Shown here piece by piece: positions 16,623-26,010 of a stretch of DNA of 64,000 nucleotides. Made by a program: the position numbers and the translations under genes. The notes under the pieces were generated by a model. The model saw only the letters and a list, made by a program, of their open reading frames with translations, was not told where the DNA came from and ran no database searches. The stretch lies in assembly GCA_045617925.1 (NCBI GenBank), contig JAZLJR010000033.1, positions 50,148 through 114,147 on the forward strand, given 5' to 3'. Origin of the DNA: CALELF01 sp045617925. GTDB lineage: Bacteria; Synergistota; Synergistia; Synergistales; Synergistaceae. Within the stretch, counting starts at the first letter, position 1; every line of letters begins with the position of its first letter.

Positions 16623-17948
16623 TTATTGACCTTTCCTTAAGAATGGTGGGACATCATAATCATCATAACCTTTATTCTGCGATGAGAAAAGTCCATCATC
16701 CACTTGTGCTTCAGTTTGGTCAGAATAAAGTGCACTATTTTTTAACAAGTCAGCGAATGGATCTGGGCGGACAACCTGCTCCTGCTGCATCTGTGGCTGC
16801 GTCGTTTGATGTATTACAGATTGCTCATCGTTAAAAGTCTCTTGAACAGACTGTTCTTGTGCTACGGCACTTATAGAATTATTCTGAAAATCCACAAAAG
16901 GATCATCAGATTTCTCAACAATCGGGTCAATACGTGGTGGGATAATCCTAAATGATTGGTGGATGTCAATATAATCTTCTGCCTCATCAAATCCAGTAGC
17001 AATAACAGTAATTTGGATGGTATCATCCATTTGTGGGTCATACACATGACCAAATACAAACTCTGCCTCTTCATCGGCTTCGTCCATAACTGTCATAGCT
17101 GCTTCTTGAATTTCAAACATTGTAACATTAGCACCACCAGTGATATTCAATAATACACCCTTGGCCCCTTTTATGCCACGGCTCGGCATCAAAGGACCAT
17201 GTGTTGCAAGGTTTGCCGCTTTCTGGGCTCTTCCTTCACCATTTGCCTCACCGATACCCATAAGAGCTGTGCCAGAATTCGACATAATTTTGCACACGTC
17301 AGCAAAGTCAACATTAACTTGACCAGGTCTTTTTATCAAATCAGTAACTCCCTGAACAGCCTGTAACAAAACATTGTCAGCTATTGCATAAGCATCTTGA
17401 GCCGTCGTCTTAGCATCTGCAATTGCAAGGAGCTTGTCATTTTGTATAACGATAAGAGCATCGACCTTTTCTTTTAATCTTGCAAGTCCCTCTTGTGCAA
17501 TTCTATTCCTTTTCTTGCCCTCAAAGCGAAAAGGAGTTACAACAACACCGACAACTAACGCACCAGTGTCCTTTGCAATATCAGCTATTATTGGTGCAGC
17601 ACCCGTTCCAGTTCCGCCCCCCATACCGGCAGTGACAAAAACCATATCCGAAGCCTTAAGCATTTGTTCAAGTTGTTCTTTTGATTCGACTGCTGCATCA
17701 GCTCCCAACTTTGGATCTGCACCGGCTCCTAATCCTCTTGTGGATTTTTCACCTAAAATAATTTTATTTTCAGCCAATGAATTTTCCAGATGAGAGATAT
17801 CTGTATTTGCGGCAATAAACTCTACGTCATTCATTCCGGAATGAATAAGATTGTTGACAGCATTCGTGCCACAGCCACCAACACCAATTACCCTTATTAC
17901 TTCTCTTTTTTGTGATGCACCATTATCTATTTGAAAAAGTTCTGACAT
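16623..17948 (-). CDS. ftsZ: cell division protein FtsZ
   Basis: This tubulin-like GTPase forms the Z ring. The tubulin signature GGGTGTG is at ~111-117, after GVGGCGTNAVN and AANTD. A glutamine-rich variable linker is followed by the C-terminal peptide DVPPFLRKGQ that binds FtsA. With the start used here it is 441 aa. The ORF could begin at an ATG (17966) overlapping the ftsA stop, but AAAGGAAGCGAG lies just before the ATG at 17948, so this start is preferred. Confidence 0.97.
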   Translation of the reverse strand: MSELFQIDNGASQKREVIRVIGVGGCGTNAVNNLIHSGMNDVEFIAANTDISHLENSLAENKIILGEKSTRGLGAGADPKLGADAAVESKEQLEQMLKASDMVFVTAGMGGGTGTGAAPIIADIAKDTGALVVGVVVTPFRFEGKKRNRIAQEGLARLKEKVDALIVIQNDKLLAIADAKTTAQDAYAIADNVLLQAVQGVTDLIKRPGQVNVDFADVCKIMSNSGTALMGIGEANGEGRAQKAANLATHGPLMPSRGIKGAKGVLLNITGGANVTMFEIQEAAMTVMDEADEEAEFVFGHVYDPQMDDTIQITVIATGFDEAEDYIDIHQSFRIIPPRIDPIVEKSDDPFVDFQNNSISAVAQEQSVQETFNDEQSVIHQTTQPQMQQEQVVRPDPFADLLKNSALYSDQTEAQVDDGLFSSQNKGYDDYDVPPFLRKGQ

Positions 17949-17965
17949 TTTCTCGCTTCCTTTCA

Positions 17966-19321
17966 TTAAAACATATCTTTGAATGCACTTTTTACCATTT
18001 CAAAAAAACTTGATCCGCCACGATATTCCACTTCTTGATTATCTGTTGTAGGCGCTCCAGTGTTACCCTTTAATTTCCATTTGTCAGCCCCGATATCAGT
18101 AAAATCATCAAGGTAGGCAATAGAAGAAAAAGTTCTATCTTGTATATACTTCAAAATGCCCATAGCAGTTACGTAACATTCGTTGTATTGCTCACTGACA
18201 AGCTGATCTTCAAAAGCGGGCAACACACGCTTTGTAGGCAAATCCAACGTTACTGCCACGACATTCTCTATTCCCTTAGTGCGTGCAACTCCACCAGTCA
18301 ATAATGCCCGTTCATACGCAAAATTGCCACAGGCTTCAAGAACCGATTTTACCTTTTCTTCAATAATATTCTCTAATCTTGCACCAATTATAGCTTGTAA
18401 TTCTGTCTTATCAAGATCATAGTTTCTGCCACCGAGATCAAAAGAAAGTTTCTCTCCGTGCAAAGCATTTGGTGTAAGCGGAATACCTTTCTTTATTTCT
18501 TCTGCCTTATACTGTGGTAAATGTTCCACCACACAAATGTCATGGGAAACATCATCACCACCAAACGGAACCGTAGCAAAATAACATGGTCTTTTATTTG
18601 CAAAAACTGCAATATCCGTTGTACCACCACCAATGTCTAAAATCACGTTATTTGCCACGACAGCTTCATTTCTTGGAATACCAAGAGATGTAGCTAGTGG
18701 CTTAAACAACAATGCGTGAACCGGTAAATCAGCACGTTCAAAACAATTCACAACGTCTCTTAGGCTAGACTTAGGCAAAGCAACAGATAAAAGCGTTACC
18801 TCAAGCTGTGTAGCTACCATTCCTATTGGATGAGTCACTTCACGATCATTATCAAGCGTATAGGCAACTGGGATATTATGAGCAACTTTAAGCAATGGAT
18901 TAGATCTTAACGCTTGGTTTAATCTCAAATTATCAATAGCTCTTTCAATTGCATTTTGGACATCAACTTCAGTAACTAATGAATCAGCACCTCTTTGTGC
19001 AATAGGGACAACCCCTTTAGAAATAATATTGACAGCATTATCTGCGTTGAAAGTTGCAACCACTGCCTTTAAGTCTTCCGCAATCAAATTACACTCAGCT
19101 AAAACTTGAGAGCTAACTTGTTTTACTGTAGCAGCAGCTTGCTCAAGATTTATTATATTGCCGCGATGTATGCCTTTAGAAACGATATCATTAACGCGAA
19201 TTATTCTCATATAGTTCTCTTGAGTTAATTCGGCAAGAACAGCAACGACTTTGCTAGTTCCTAAATCAATTCCCAACACATAGTTGCGGGTATCAGACAT
19301 CAATCCTCTGAACTTTTGCAA
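17966..19321 (-). CDS. ftsA: cell division protein FtsA
   Basis: This actin-like ATPase tethers FtsZ to the membrane. It has the actin-fold phosphate loops GIDLGTSKVVAV (N-terminal) and DIGGGTTDIAVF (central), and LLTGGVARTKG. The C-terminal amphipathic membrane anchor is FFEMVKSAFKDMF. Length 451 aa. The start is TTG: AAGGAGGG sits six bases before it, while the next in-frame ATG (residue 8) has only a too-close AGAGGA. It lies between ftsQ and ftsZ. Confidence 0.95.
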   Translation of the reverse strand: MQKFRGLMSDTRNYVLGIDLGTSKVVAVLAELTQENYMRIIRVNDIVSKGIHRGNIINLEQAAATVKQVSSQVLAECNLIAEDLKAVVATFNADNAVNIISKGVVPIAQRGADSLVTEVDVQNAIERAIDNLRLNQALRSNPLLKVAHNIPVAYTLDNDREVTHPIGMVATQLEVTLLSVALPKSSLRDVVNCFERADLPVHALLFKPLATSLGIPRNEAVVANNVILDIGGGTTDIAVFANKRPCYFATVPFGGDDVSHDICVVEHLPQYKAEEIKKGIPLTPNALHGEKLSFDLGGRNYDLDKTELQAIIGARLENIIEEKVKSVLEACGNFAYERALLTGGVARTKGIENVVAVTLDLPTKRVLPAFEDQLVSEQYNECYVTAMGILKYIQDRTFSSIAYLDDFTDIGADKWKLKGNTGAPTTDNQEVEYRGGSSFFEMVKSAFKDMF

Positions 19322-19350
19322 GAAAATCCCTCCTTGTAAATCCGTATATA

Positions 19351-20187
19351 TTACATGACAGGTTTCGCCAAAATTTTATCCCTTAAGTGTGCTTCTATAC
19401 TCAATCCTTGAGGTATTTTATCTATACCCCCCCAAAGTTTTTTTAGTGCTATATCTTTGGCATTCCAACTAGAAACATCTTCATCCAAGACAATAACAGA
19501 TTTTGTAGCATCAGGATCTGACGGTGTTAAATAAAATTTTATAAAAAACTGTTGTCTGTCTCGTTGAACACAGCAGGCAGATATATACTTCAACCACCCA
19601 AGTTCATTTGCTTTATTATACCACAATTTTAATTTTACCACATCAATTGATGTGTCAAAAATTACTCTTTTATCCTCAAACTCATCATAATCGCTGCCTG
19701 TCAAAATAAATTCTATATCATCTGCTATTATCAGTTTTGGAATATTAAATGCAATTTCGCCGTCAACATTTTCGTTTTCTTTGAGATCAACAGACCAAAG
19801 TTTGTTACGAGAATTTAGGTAATAATCTTTGCCTCTGTAAGACACCCTAAATATTGGTTTAATATTACCAAAAGCAAAACACCACTTACCCCAGCTAGTT
19901 GAAACTAATTTTATTTTTGACGGGTAATGTCTCTCCAGTTTTTTACATATTCTATAGCGTGTAATAAAAATCACAGGAAAACAATTTTTTTCAAAATACG
20001 AAAAACACTCCCAAAGCTTTTCTTCTGTCAACACTCCTTCAGGGCTTTGACGTATGTCCTTTACCCTAAGTGTGTGGTAAACTGTCTCAAGGCGAAAAAC
20101 TGCCCCAAGCATAAAACAGAACAAAAGCATTAGGAGTTTTATTCTTTTATTTTTTTTTCTAAAACTTACCAATGAATTTGATTTCAT
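19351..20187 (-). CDS. ftsQ: FtsQ-type division protein (divergent)
   Basis: This is assigned mainly by position between murB and ftsA. The 278-aa protein has a basic N-terminus, one membrane segment (about 18-33, LLMLLFCFMLGAVF) and an extracytoplasmic remainder, as in FtsQ/DivIB. The region after the anchor (TLRVKDIRQSPEGVLTEEKL) fits the start of a POTRA domain. Divergence is high, and several Cys and Trp residues are unusual. The ORF start overlaps murB by 29 bases with a weak Shine-Dalgarno, so a later start near codon 20 (ATG) is possible. Confidence 0.75.
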   Translation of the reverse strand: MKSNSLVSFRKKNKRIKLLMLLFCFMLGAVFRLETVYHTLRVKDIRQSPEGVLTEEKLWECFSYFEKNCFPVIFITRYRICKKLERHYPSKIKLVSTSWGKWCFAFGNIKPIFRVSYRGKDYYLNSRNKLWSVDLKENENVDGEIAFNIPKLIIADDIEFILTGSDYDEFEDKRVIFDTSIDVVKLKLWYNKANELGWLKYISACCVQRDRQQFFIKFYLTPSDPDATKSVIVLDEDVSSWNAKDIALKKLWGGIDKIPQGLSIEAHLRDKILAKPVM

Positions 20188-21043
20188 TTTCTAACGTTAT
20201 TCCAAAAGTTTTTTGAATTTTTTCTTTTATCAAACTAACTAAATTATATATATCAGCACTTGTCGCATTAGCTTTATTCTCAATAAAATTGGCGTGGCAA
20301 TGTGATACTACTGCTCCACCTACTTGCAGTTCTTTACCCCCCATTTGATCTATCAACTTTCCAGCTGATATACCATTGCCAGGATTTTTGAAAACACACC
20401 CTGCCGTCTTGGCACCTATTGGCTGTCCTTTTTTACACGCAGCAAAGTGGGCAATCTTTTGCCTCACACATTCAATTTCTGTTTTTTGCATCGACAATAC
20501 CATTGACAATATACACACAGGTTCCTCACACCAAGTTAATCTTCTGTATGAAAACGCTAATTCGTCACGTGCAATGTTACCAACCTTCAAGTCTTTAGTT
20601 ATAATTCTTGCAGAATGAAAAATCGATTCTAAAGTTTCTCCCTGTGCCCCAGCGTTTCCATAGAGCGCTCCACCAAGTGTACCTGGAATACCGGTTAAAA
20701 ATTCTGCTCCGGTAAGAGAATGTTCTAAACAGAAAGCGAGGAGAGCTTTCGTGCTTACGCCAGCACCAGCATTAATTATTATGTATTGATCTGTTTCATC
20801 TAGTATATCTATTGCATTGAGCATTAGACTTGACATTACACAAGCATCAAGCAAGCCATCAGCAATTAACACATTAGAACCACCACCTATTACGACAAGT
20901 GGTGTTTTTGTTTTTTTGGCAAAAGAAATATAATCCAACACTTCTTGTTCATCAGTTGGAGAAGCAAAATATCTCGCTTCGCCACCAGTTTTATACGTTG
21001 TTAAATCTTTTAACGAAAACCTCTCAAAAATATTCAGTGACAT
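20159..21043 (-). CDS. murB: UDP-N-acetylenolpyruvoylglucosamine reductase
   Basis: This FAD enzyme reduces UDP-GlcNAc-enolpyruvate to UDP-MurNAc. FAD-binding motifs are VVIGGGSNVLIAD and LTGIPGTLGGALYGNAGA, with SYRRL and AGCVFKNPG later (type II-like spacing). Length 294 aa. The start shares a base with the murC stop (TAATG overlap), so translation is coupled. It is followed, with overlap, by ftsQ. Confidence 0.95.
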   Translation of the reverse strand: MSLNIFERFSLKDLTTYKTGGEARYFASPTDEQEVLDYISFAKKTKTPLVVIGGGSNVLIADGLLDACVMSSLMLNAIDILDETDQYIIINAGAGVSTKALLAFCLEHSLTGAEFLTGIPGTLGGALYGNAGAQGETLESIFHSARIITKDLKVGNIARDELAFSYRRLTWCEEPVCILSMVLSMQKTEIECVRQKIAHFAACKKGQPIGAKTAGCVFKNPGNGISAGKLIDQMGGKELQVGGAVVSHCHANFIENKANATSADIYNLVSLIKEKIQKTFGITLENEIKFIGKF

Positions 21044-22455
21044 TATAGCCTCGTTTTTTTTAGATTATCTAGTATTTTTTCACCTAGTGTACCTACAGAA
21101 CCAGCACCAAGCGTTAAAAAAACATCACCTGGACGGGCCACATTACAAACTGTATTTACAAGGTCATCAAAACTTCCTGATAATTCGTAATGGCTTCTTG
21201 CATCGTTTGAAGCAGCATCAAAAATCAATTTTGAAGATATACCATCTATTGGCTTTTCGTCTGAACCATAAATTGGCAATATCAACGCTCTATCTGCCAA
21301 AGAAAGTGCCTCAGCAAATTCTTTATAAAGGGCAGCAGTTCTACTAAAACGGTGCGGTTGAAATATTGCGACTATTCTTTTATTTTTGAAAATTTGTCGC
21401 ATTGTTTTTAGCGTTGCCATAATTTCACTGGGGTGATGACCGTAATCGTCATAAACCAACACTCCTGCGACTTCACCTTTTTTCTGCAGGCGACGTTTGG
21501 CTCCAACAAACAAAGCTAAACCTGGTTTAATTTGCTCTATAGACAAGCCACATTTTTCGCTTGCAGCAATAGTTGCAAGACTATTCAGCACATTATGTTC
21601 ACCAGAAATTTGCAATTCTATCTCTGTGACAAATTCACCTTTTTTATAGAGATCGTAGCGAATACCTCCGCCATCTATATAGGATAAATTTAACGCTCCA
21701 TAATCAAAATCCTTACCAAGTCCATAGGTAATAATTTCTTTATCAATTTTGTAATCTTTCAATAAAATTTTGACACCAGGATCATCGGAATAAAGAATGG
21801 CACAGCCATTTTTCTTAACATTGCTTAAAAATTCGGCAAATGCGTCTGTAACTGACTTAAACGTCATATAATGATCTCTATGATCCCAATCTATATTGGT
21901 CACTACTGCAATCTCCGGATGAAAGTAAACAAAAGATCTATCACTTTCATCCAATTCAGCTGACATAAACTCTCCTTTGCCTAGCTTAGCATTTGTTTTT
22001 AACTGTAACACTTCACCGCCAACTGCTATTGAAGGATCAAGGCCAGCATTCTCTAAGACAACCGAAATCATAGACGACGTCGTTGTTTTACCGTGTGTCC
22101 CCGCAACACCAACACCACGATGAGAATTAAACACTGCAGATAAGATTTCTGCTCTTCTGCATACAGTAATTCCCTGCTGCCAAGCACGCAAAATTTCAGG
22201 ATGATCACTAGGAATAGCACTAGAATAGACCAAGATATTCGCCATAAATTCATTGATATGGTGCTGATCATGCCCAATTTTTACTGGGATTCCCTGTGAT
22301 TCAAGTTTTTCTGTATAGCTAGATGATACAGTGTCACAGCCAGAAACATTCGCTCCAATTTCATGGAGCAAAACGGCTAAAGCACTCATTCCAGAACCAC
22401 CAACACCCATAAGGTGTATGTTTTGTTTTCTCAAATCCAACTTTTCTGAAAGCAT
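21043..22455 (-). CDS. murC: UDP-N-acetylmuramate--L-alanine ligase
   Basis: MurC adds L-Ala to UDP-MurNAc. The first glycine loop is MGVGGSGMSALA, the ATP-binding motif is GVAGTHGKTTT, followed by ELDESDRSF and the C-terminal QPHRFSRT. Length 470 aa. The longest frame begins at a GTG (22488) inside murG, but AGAGGT overlapping the murG stop is spaced seven bases from the ATG at 22455, which is chosen. Confidence 0.96.
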   Translation of the reverse strand: MLSEKLDLRKQNIHLMGVGGSGMSALAVLLHEIGANVSGCDTVSSSYTEKLESQGIPVKIGHDQHHINEFMANILVYSSAIPSDHPEILRAWQQGITVCRRAEILSAVFNSHRGVGVAGTHGKTTTSSMISVVLENAGLDPSIAVGGEVLQLKTNAKLGKGEFMSAELDESDRSFVYFHPEIAVVTNIDWDHRDHYMTFKSVTDAFAEFLSNVKKNGCAILYSDDPGVKILLKDYKIDKEIITYGLGKDFDYGALNLSYIDGGGIRYDLYKKGEFVTEIELQISGEHNVLNSLATIAASEKCGLSIEQIKPGLALFVGAKRRLQKKGEVAGVLVYDDYGHHPSEIMATLKTMRQIFKNKRIVAIFQPHRFSRTAALYKEFAEALSLADRALILPIYGSDEKPIDGISSKLIFDAASNDARSHYELSGSFDDLVNTVCNVARPGDVFLTLGAGSVGTLGEKILDNLKKTRL

Positions 22456-22465
22456 CTTGATACCT

Positions 22466-23557
22466 CTATTTAACAATATTGTTGTCACTTACTAATGTTT
22501 TTATTTTGTCATAAACTCTAAAAGTAGCCTTTGCCTGTTCATCAATTGAATGGGCAAATTTTGTCTTCTGCAAAATCTCATTTAACATAATTTCGAGTTT
22601 ATCTTGTATTTCATCTTCTCTTAACAAAAGAGCCACATTTTCCTTTACAAATTCGCACGCATTAAAATACTGATGATTATCCTTAGCTTCTTTCCACGGA
22701 ATAATTATAGCAGGAATCTTCAAAGATTCAATTTCCGCAAGTGAAGAAGCACCGGCACGGGCAATAACTACATCAGCAATAGAGAATAAAAGTTCAGTCT
22801 TCCATATTTTTGGCAATAACCAAATATTTCTTCCCGCCATTTCTAGTTTTTCACTAGTTGCTGGCAAGATAAACTGCACATCATGAAATTTTTCATCTGC
22901 AACAAACGATAAAAGCTTGTCTTTTATCGTTTCACTGCCAAGTGAGCCAGTAAGGACTAGGACAACTTTGCATTGCAGCACATCAGATGGCAAACCTAAT
23001 TCAGCTACTGCACTTTCCCTTGACATTATATCAAATTCTCTAACGGGAACTCCTGTATATGTAAAACTATTCTGATGCAACGGCATACAAACCTTAAATC
23101 CAGTCAATATAGGTTCGTGTAACCTTGCTAAAAACCTTGTAACTTTTCCCGCACACGCATTTTGTTCATGTGTTGCAATTGGTATTGAATGTAATTTTGC
23201 CGCAAAATAGACGGGAAAGGAAATATACCCACCAAAAAACAAGACAAAATCCGGTTTTTCCTCACGCAAAAAAGTAAAGGCTCTAAAAAAAGCGTGAACA
23301 ATGTTTGTGCTTCTGATAACTTTCTGCTTTATGCTTCCAAAAAATGGTGAACCTTTTACTGGCAATACAATAGGTTTGACTCCTTGAGAAAAATATATAT
23401 CTTGTTCTAATGTTCTGTTGCCACAAAAAAAGATAACAGATACATCTTCATCATTTTTTTCAATCCATTTTCCAAGTGAAATTGCGGGAAATATATGCCC
23501 GCCAGTTCCACCTGCAACTAATGCAATTTTTTCAATTTTTCTCTTCATTTTGCTCAC
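22466..23557 (-). CDS. murG: lipid II synthase MurG (GlcNAc transferase)
   Basis: MurG transfers GlcNAc to lipid I on the inner face of the membrane, making lipid II. The N-terminal loop VAGGTGGHIFPAISLG binds the acceptor; LTGSLGSETI, ARAGASSLAE and IPWKEAKDNHQYFNA are donor-domain hallmarks. Length 363 aa from the GTG at 23557; an ATG three codons later (23548) is an equally possible start. It overlaps the ftsW end by 26 bases or fewer. Confidence 0.95.
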   Translation of the reverse strand: MSKMKRKIEKIALVAGGTGGHIFPAISLGKWIEKNDEDVSVIFFCGNRTLEQDIYFSQGVKPIVLPVKGSPFFGSIKQKVIRSTNIVHAFFRAFTFLREEKPDFVLFFGGYISFPVYFAAKLHSIPIATHEQNACAGKVTRFLARLHEPILTGFKVCMPLHQNSFTYTGVPVREFDIMSRESAVAELGLPSDVLQCKVVLVLTGSLGSETIKDKLLSFVADEKFHDVQFILPATSEKLEMAGRNIWLLPKIWKTELLFSIADVVIARAGASSLAEIESLKIPAIIIPWKEAKDNHQYFNACEFVKENVALLLREDEIQDKLEIMLNEILQKTKFAHSIDEQAKATFRVYDKIKTLVSDNNIVK

Positions 23558-24665
23558 TTTGCTTCACCAACCAGCTGTCACTTTCCAATCTCAAGAGAAC
23601 CCCAACCTTCATCCACGTTGACACAAGACTAGTACCACCATATGTAATAAATGGCACGGCGATACCGGTTAGTGGAATAAATTTTGTCACTCCTGCAAGA
23701 TTGATGAGGAGGGAAAGTAAAACAGAAAAAGTAATTCCCCAAATCAAGGTCGCTCTGAATCTATCTTTTTTATGCACTCGCAAATACGCACGAAATAGCT
23801 GTGCAAACCAAACGCCAAACAGAACTAAAACAAAAGCAGCACCCACAAAACCAAGTTCTTCCGCAATCGCTGCAAATATGTAGTCAGTGTAAGCCGCTGG
23901 CAGATAATTTAACTTCTGAAATCCGTATCCTAGACCTTGCCCTAAAAAACCACCATTTGAAAAAGCGATAAGACCCTGAATTATTTGAAATCCTTTTCCC
24001 TGCGGATCCTTCCATGGGTCTAAAAACGCAGCTAACCTTGCTTTTCTATAGCCTGCCATACTAATCATTACTGTAATGGCAGGAATTGAAAGGGCTCCTC
24101 CAATTATCATTGGTAAGACTATATCAACGCTTTCAACAAAAACACCCATGATACAAGCAGAAGCAACAACAGTGCTTCCCATATCCGGTTGAAGCAAAAG
24201 AGGCACAGCAACAGCAAGAATCAGAAGCCCAGCTACACAAAGCTTAACAAAACGTGAATAGTTATTTTTTTTCGTAAACATATCTGAAGCTTTTAAGACA
24301 ACTGCTGTAAATAGAAATTCAGAAGGTTGAAATGATAATGGACCAAGCCTTACCCACCTCATTGCGCCACCAGGCGCATTTGGCAAAGCAAAACCTGGAA
24401 TTTTTGGCAAAAAACACGCGCACCATGCAATTATCACAAGCCAATTTGACCACTTCCGCAGCAACTCTGTTGGAATTAACGCAACAGAAAACATTGCAAC
24501 CAGTGAGATACCAAGCCACGCTACTTGCTTAAAAACAGAGTTATCAAATGAACTGCCAGCTGTTGAGCTAGCTATGGATAATATACCTATTCCAGTAAGG
24601 ACCATTGGAATAAAAACTATAGACCAATTTGTCCTTTTGTGAAACAGCTGATTTAATTGTATCAA
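23532..24665 (-). CDS. ftsW: peptidoglycan polymerase FtsW (SEDS family)
   Basis: This SEDS glycosyltransferase polymerises lipid II at the septum together with FtsI. It has about ten membrane segments. Motifs are GGAMRWVRLGPLSFQPSEF, PDMGSTVV, AAIAEELGFVGA and FITYGGTSLV. Length about 377 aa. The start is judged to be TTG at 24665: GGAGG, which includes the end of murD, lies eight bases upstream. A longer frame starting at TTG 24680 has a poorer site. Confidence 0.95.
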   Translation of the reverse strand: MIQLNQLFHKRTNWSIVFIPMVLTGIGILSIASSTAGSSFDNSVFKQVAWLGISLVAMFSVALIPTELLRKWSNWLVIIAWCACFLPKIPGFALPNAPGGAMRWVRLGPLSFQPSEFLFTAVVLKASDMFTKKNNYSRFVKLCVAGLLILAVAVPLLLQPDMGSTVVASACIMGVFVESVDIVLPMIIGGALSIPAITVMISMAGYRKARLAAFLDPWKDPQGKGFQIIQGLIAFSNGGFLGQGLGYGFQKLNYLPAAYTDYIFAAIAEELGFVGAAFVLVLFGVWFAQLFRAYLRVHKKDRFRATLIWGITFSVLLSLLINLAGVTKFIPLTGIAVPFITYGGTSLVSTWMKVGVLLRLESDSWLVKQSEQNEEKN

Positions 24666-24669
24666 ATGA

Positions 24670-25986
24670 TTAGCCTCCAATCAAATCCTTAACACATTGT
24701 GCAAAATCTTCACCACGAGCTTTATATGAAGGATACATATCCCAACTCGTGCAGGCTGGTGACAAAAGAACAGTTTCACCAGATTTTGCATGGCTATAAG
24801 CCATAGCAACTGCTTCTTTCATATCGCGAGCAAAGTCAAAGGAATCGAATTTAATTCCTCTTAATGCGTTAGCAATTTTTTCTTTTTCCTCACCGATAAG
24901 AACTGCGTAACTTGCATTATCTGCTACAACAGGAGCAAGAGGTTCATAACTTTCCCCTTTTCCCTGACCACCTAAAATAATAACTTTTTTATTAGGAAGG
25001 GAAGTAAGTGCTGTTACTGTAGCTGCAACGTTTGTCCCTTTAGAATCATTAACAAAGGTAACTCCATTTTTCTGTGCCACAAAATTACAACGATGACCTG
25101 GAGCCTTAAAACTACGCAAAGACTCCTTTGAGCTTGAAACCTTAAAGAAATCTAATGTTGCAAGTGACATTGCAACATTTTCCATATTATGCTTACCTAA
25201 TAAGGTCGTATCTGAGAAATCAAATAATTTATTTGCCCCAATAAAAGCACAAGAATCTTTCTCAGAACAATAAATATTATCGAAGCTATTATCGTTCCAT
25301 GAAAGATATCTTCTTGTGACATAATCGCTTGTTTCAAGACGTTCTTTGTCACTTAACTGACAAATTGCAAGCCCACCAAAGGTAATTGATTTCAAGAGCA
25401 CTGCTTTTGCCTCTACATAGGCCTCAAAACTTCCGTGCCAGTCAATGTGATCTGGTGCTAAATTTGTTATTATACCTACATTTGTTCTAAAAGTTTTAGC
25501 ACGTGACAATTGAAAGCTAGATAGCTCAAGCACTATGTAATCAAAGGTTTCAAATGCAAGGCCTGCTATTCCAAGACCAATATTTCCACCAACAGCAGTT
25601 TTATATCCCTGTTCTTTTAAGAGATGTCCAAGAAGTGATGTGGTTGTTGTCTTACCGTTACTCCCCGTGATAGAAATTATTTTACCATTGAGATATGGGT
25701 AGACAAAATCTAATTCACCAAGCACTGGGACACTATTAGATTGCGCCATTTGTAAAATTGGTAGTGAATGTGGCACAGCAGGGCTAGGAATAATTTTGTC
25801 ACATTCTAAAATTCTCGTAGTGTGCCCATTGTCCTCAAATTCTATACCAGTTGATATAAACTCCTGTTTCAGTTCCGCCTTAATTTCTTTTGTGTCAGAA
25901 ACAAAAACAGCATGACCAAGCTTCTTTGCCAAAAAAGCAAGAGAAGATCCAGAAACACCAGCACCAATTATCGTAATTTTTTCCAT
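24670..25986 (-). CDS. murD: UDP-N-acetylmuramoylalanine--D-glutamate ligase
   Basis: MurD adds D-Glu to UDP-MurNAc-L-Ala. It has an N-terminal glycine loop GAGVSGSSLA, ATP loop SITGSNGKTTTT, GHKxxxE-type region GKHNMENVAMS, and FVNDSKGTN. Length 438 aa using the ATG at 25986, which has GGGAG seven bases upstream; a GTG 18 bases earlier is less likely. It follows mraY by 24 bases. Confidence 0.96.
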   Translation of the reverse strand: MEKITIIGAGVSGSSLAFLAKKLGHAVFVSDTKEIKAELKQEFISTGIEFEDNGHTTRILECDKIIPSPAVPHSLPILQMAQSNSVPVLGELDFVYPYLNGKIISITGSNGKTTTTSLLGHLLKEQGYKTAVGGNIGLGIAGLAFETFDYIVLELSSFQLSRAKTFRTNVGIITNLAPDHIDWHGSFEAYVEAKAVLLKSITFGGLAICQLSDKERLETSDYVTRRYLSWNDNSFDNIYCSEKDSCAFIGANKLFDFSDTTLLGKHNMENVAMSLATLDFFKVSSSKESLRSFKAPGHRCNFVAQKNGVTFVNDSKGTNVAATVTALTSLPNKKVIILGGQGKGESYEPLAPVVADNASYAVLIGEEKEKIANALRGIKFDSFDFARDMKEAVAMAYSHAKSGETVLLSPACTSWDMYPSYKARGEDFAQCVKDLIGG

Positions 25987-26010
25987 TTTGTTCTCCCATA
26001 CCACATCAGT

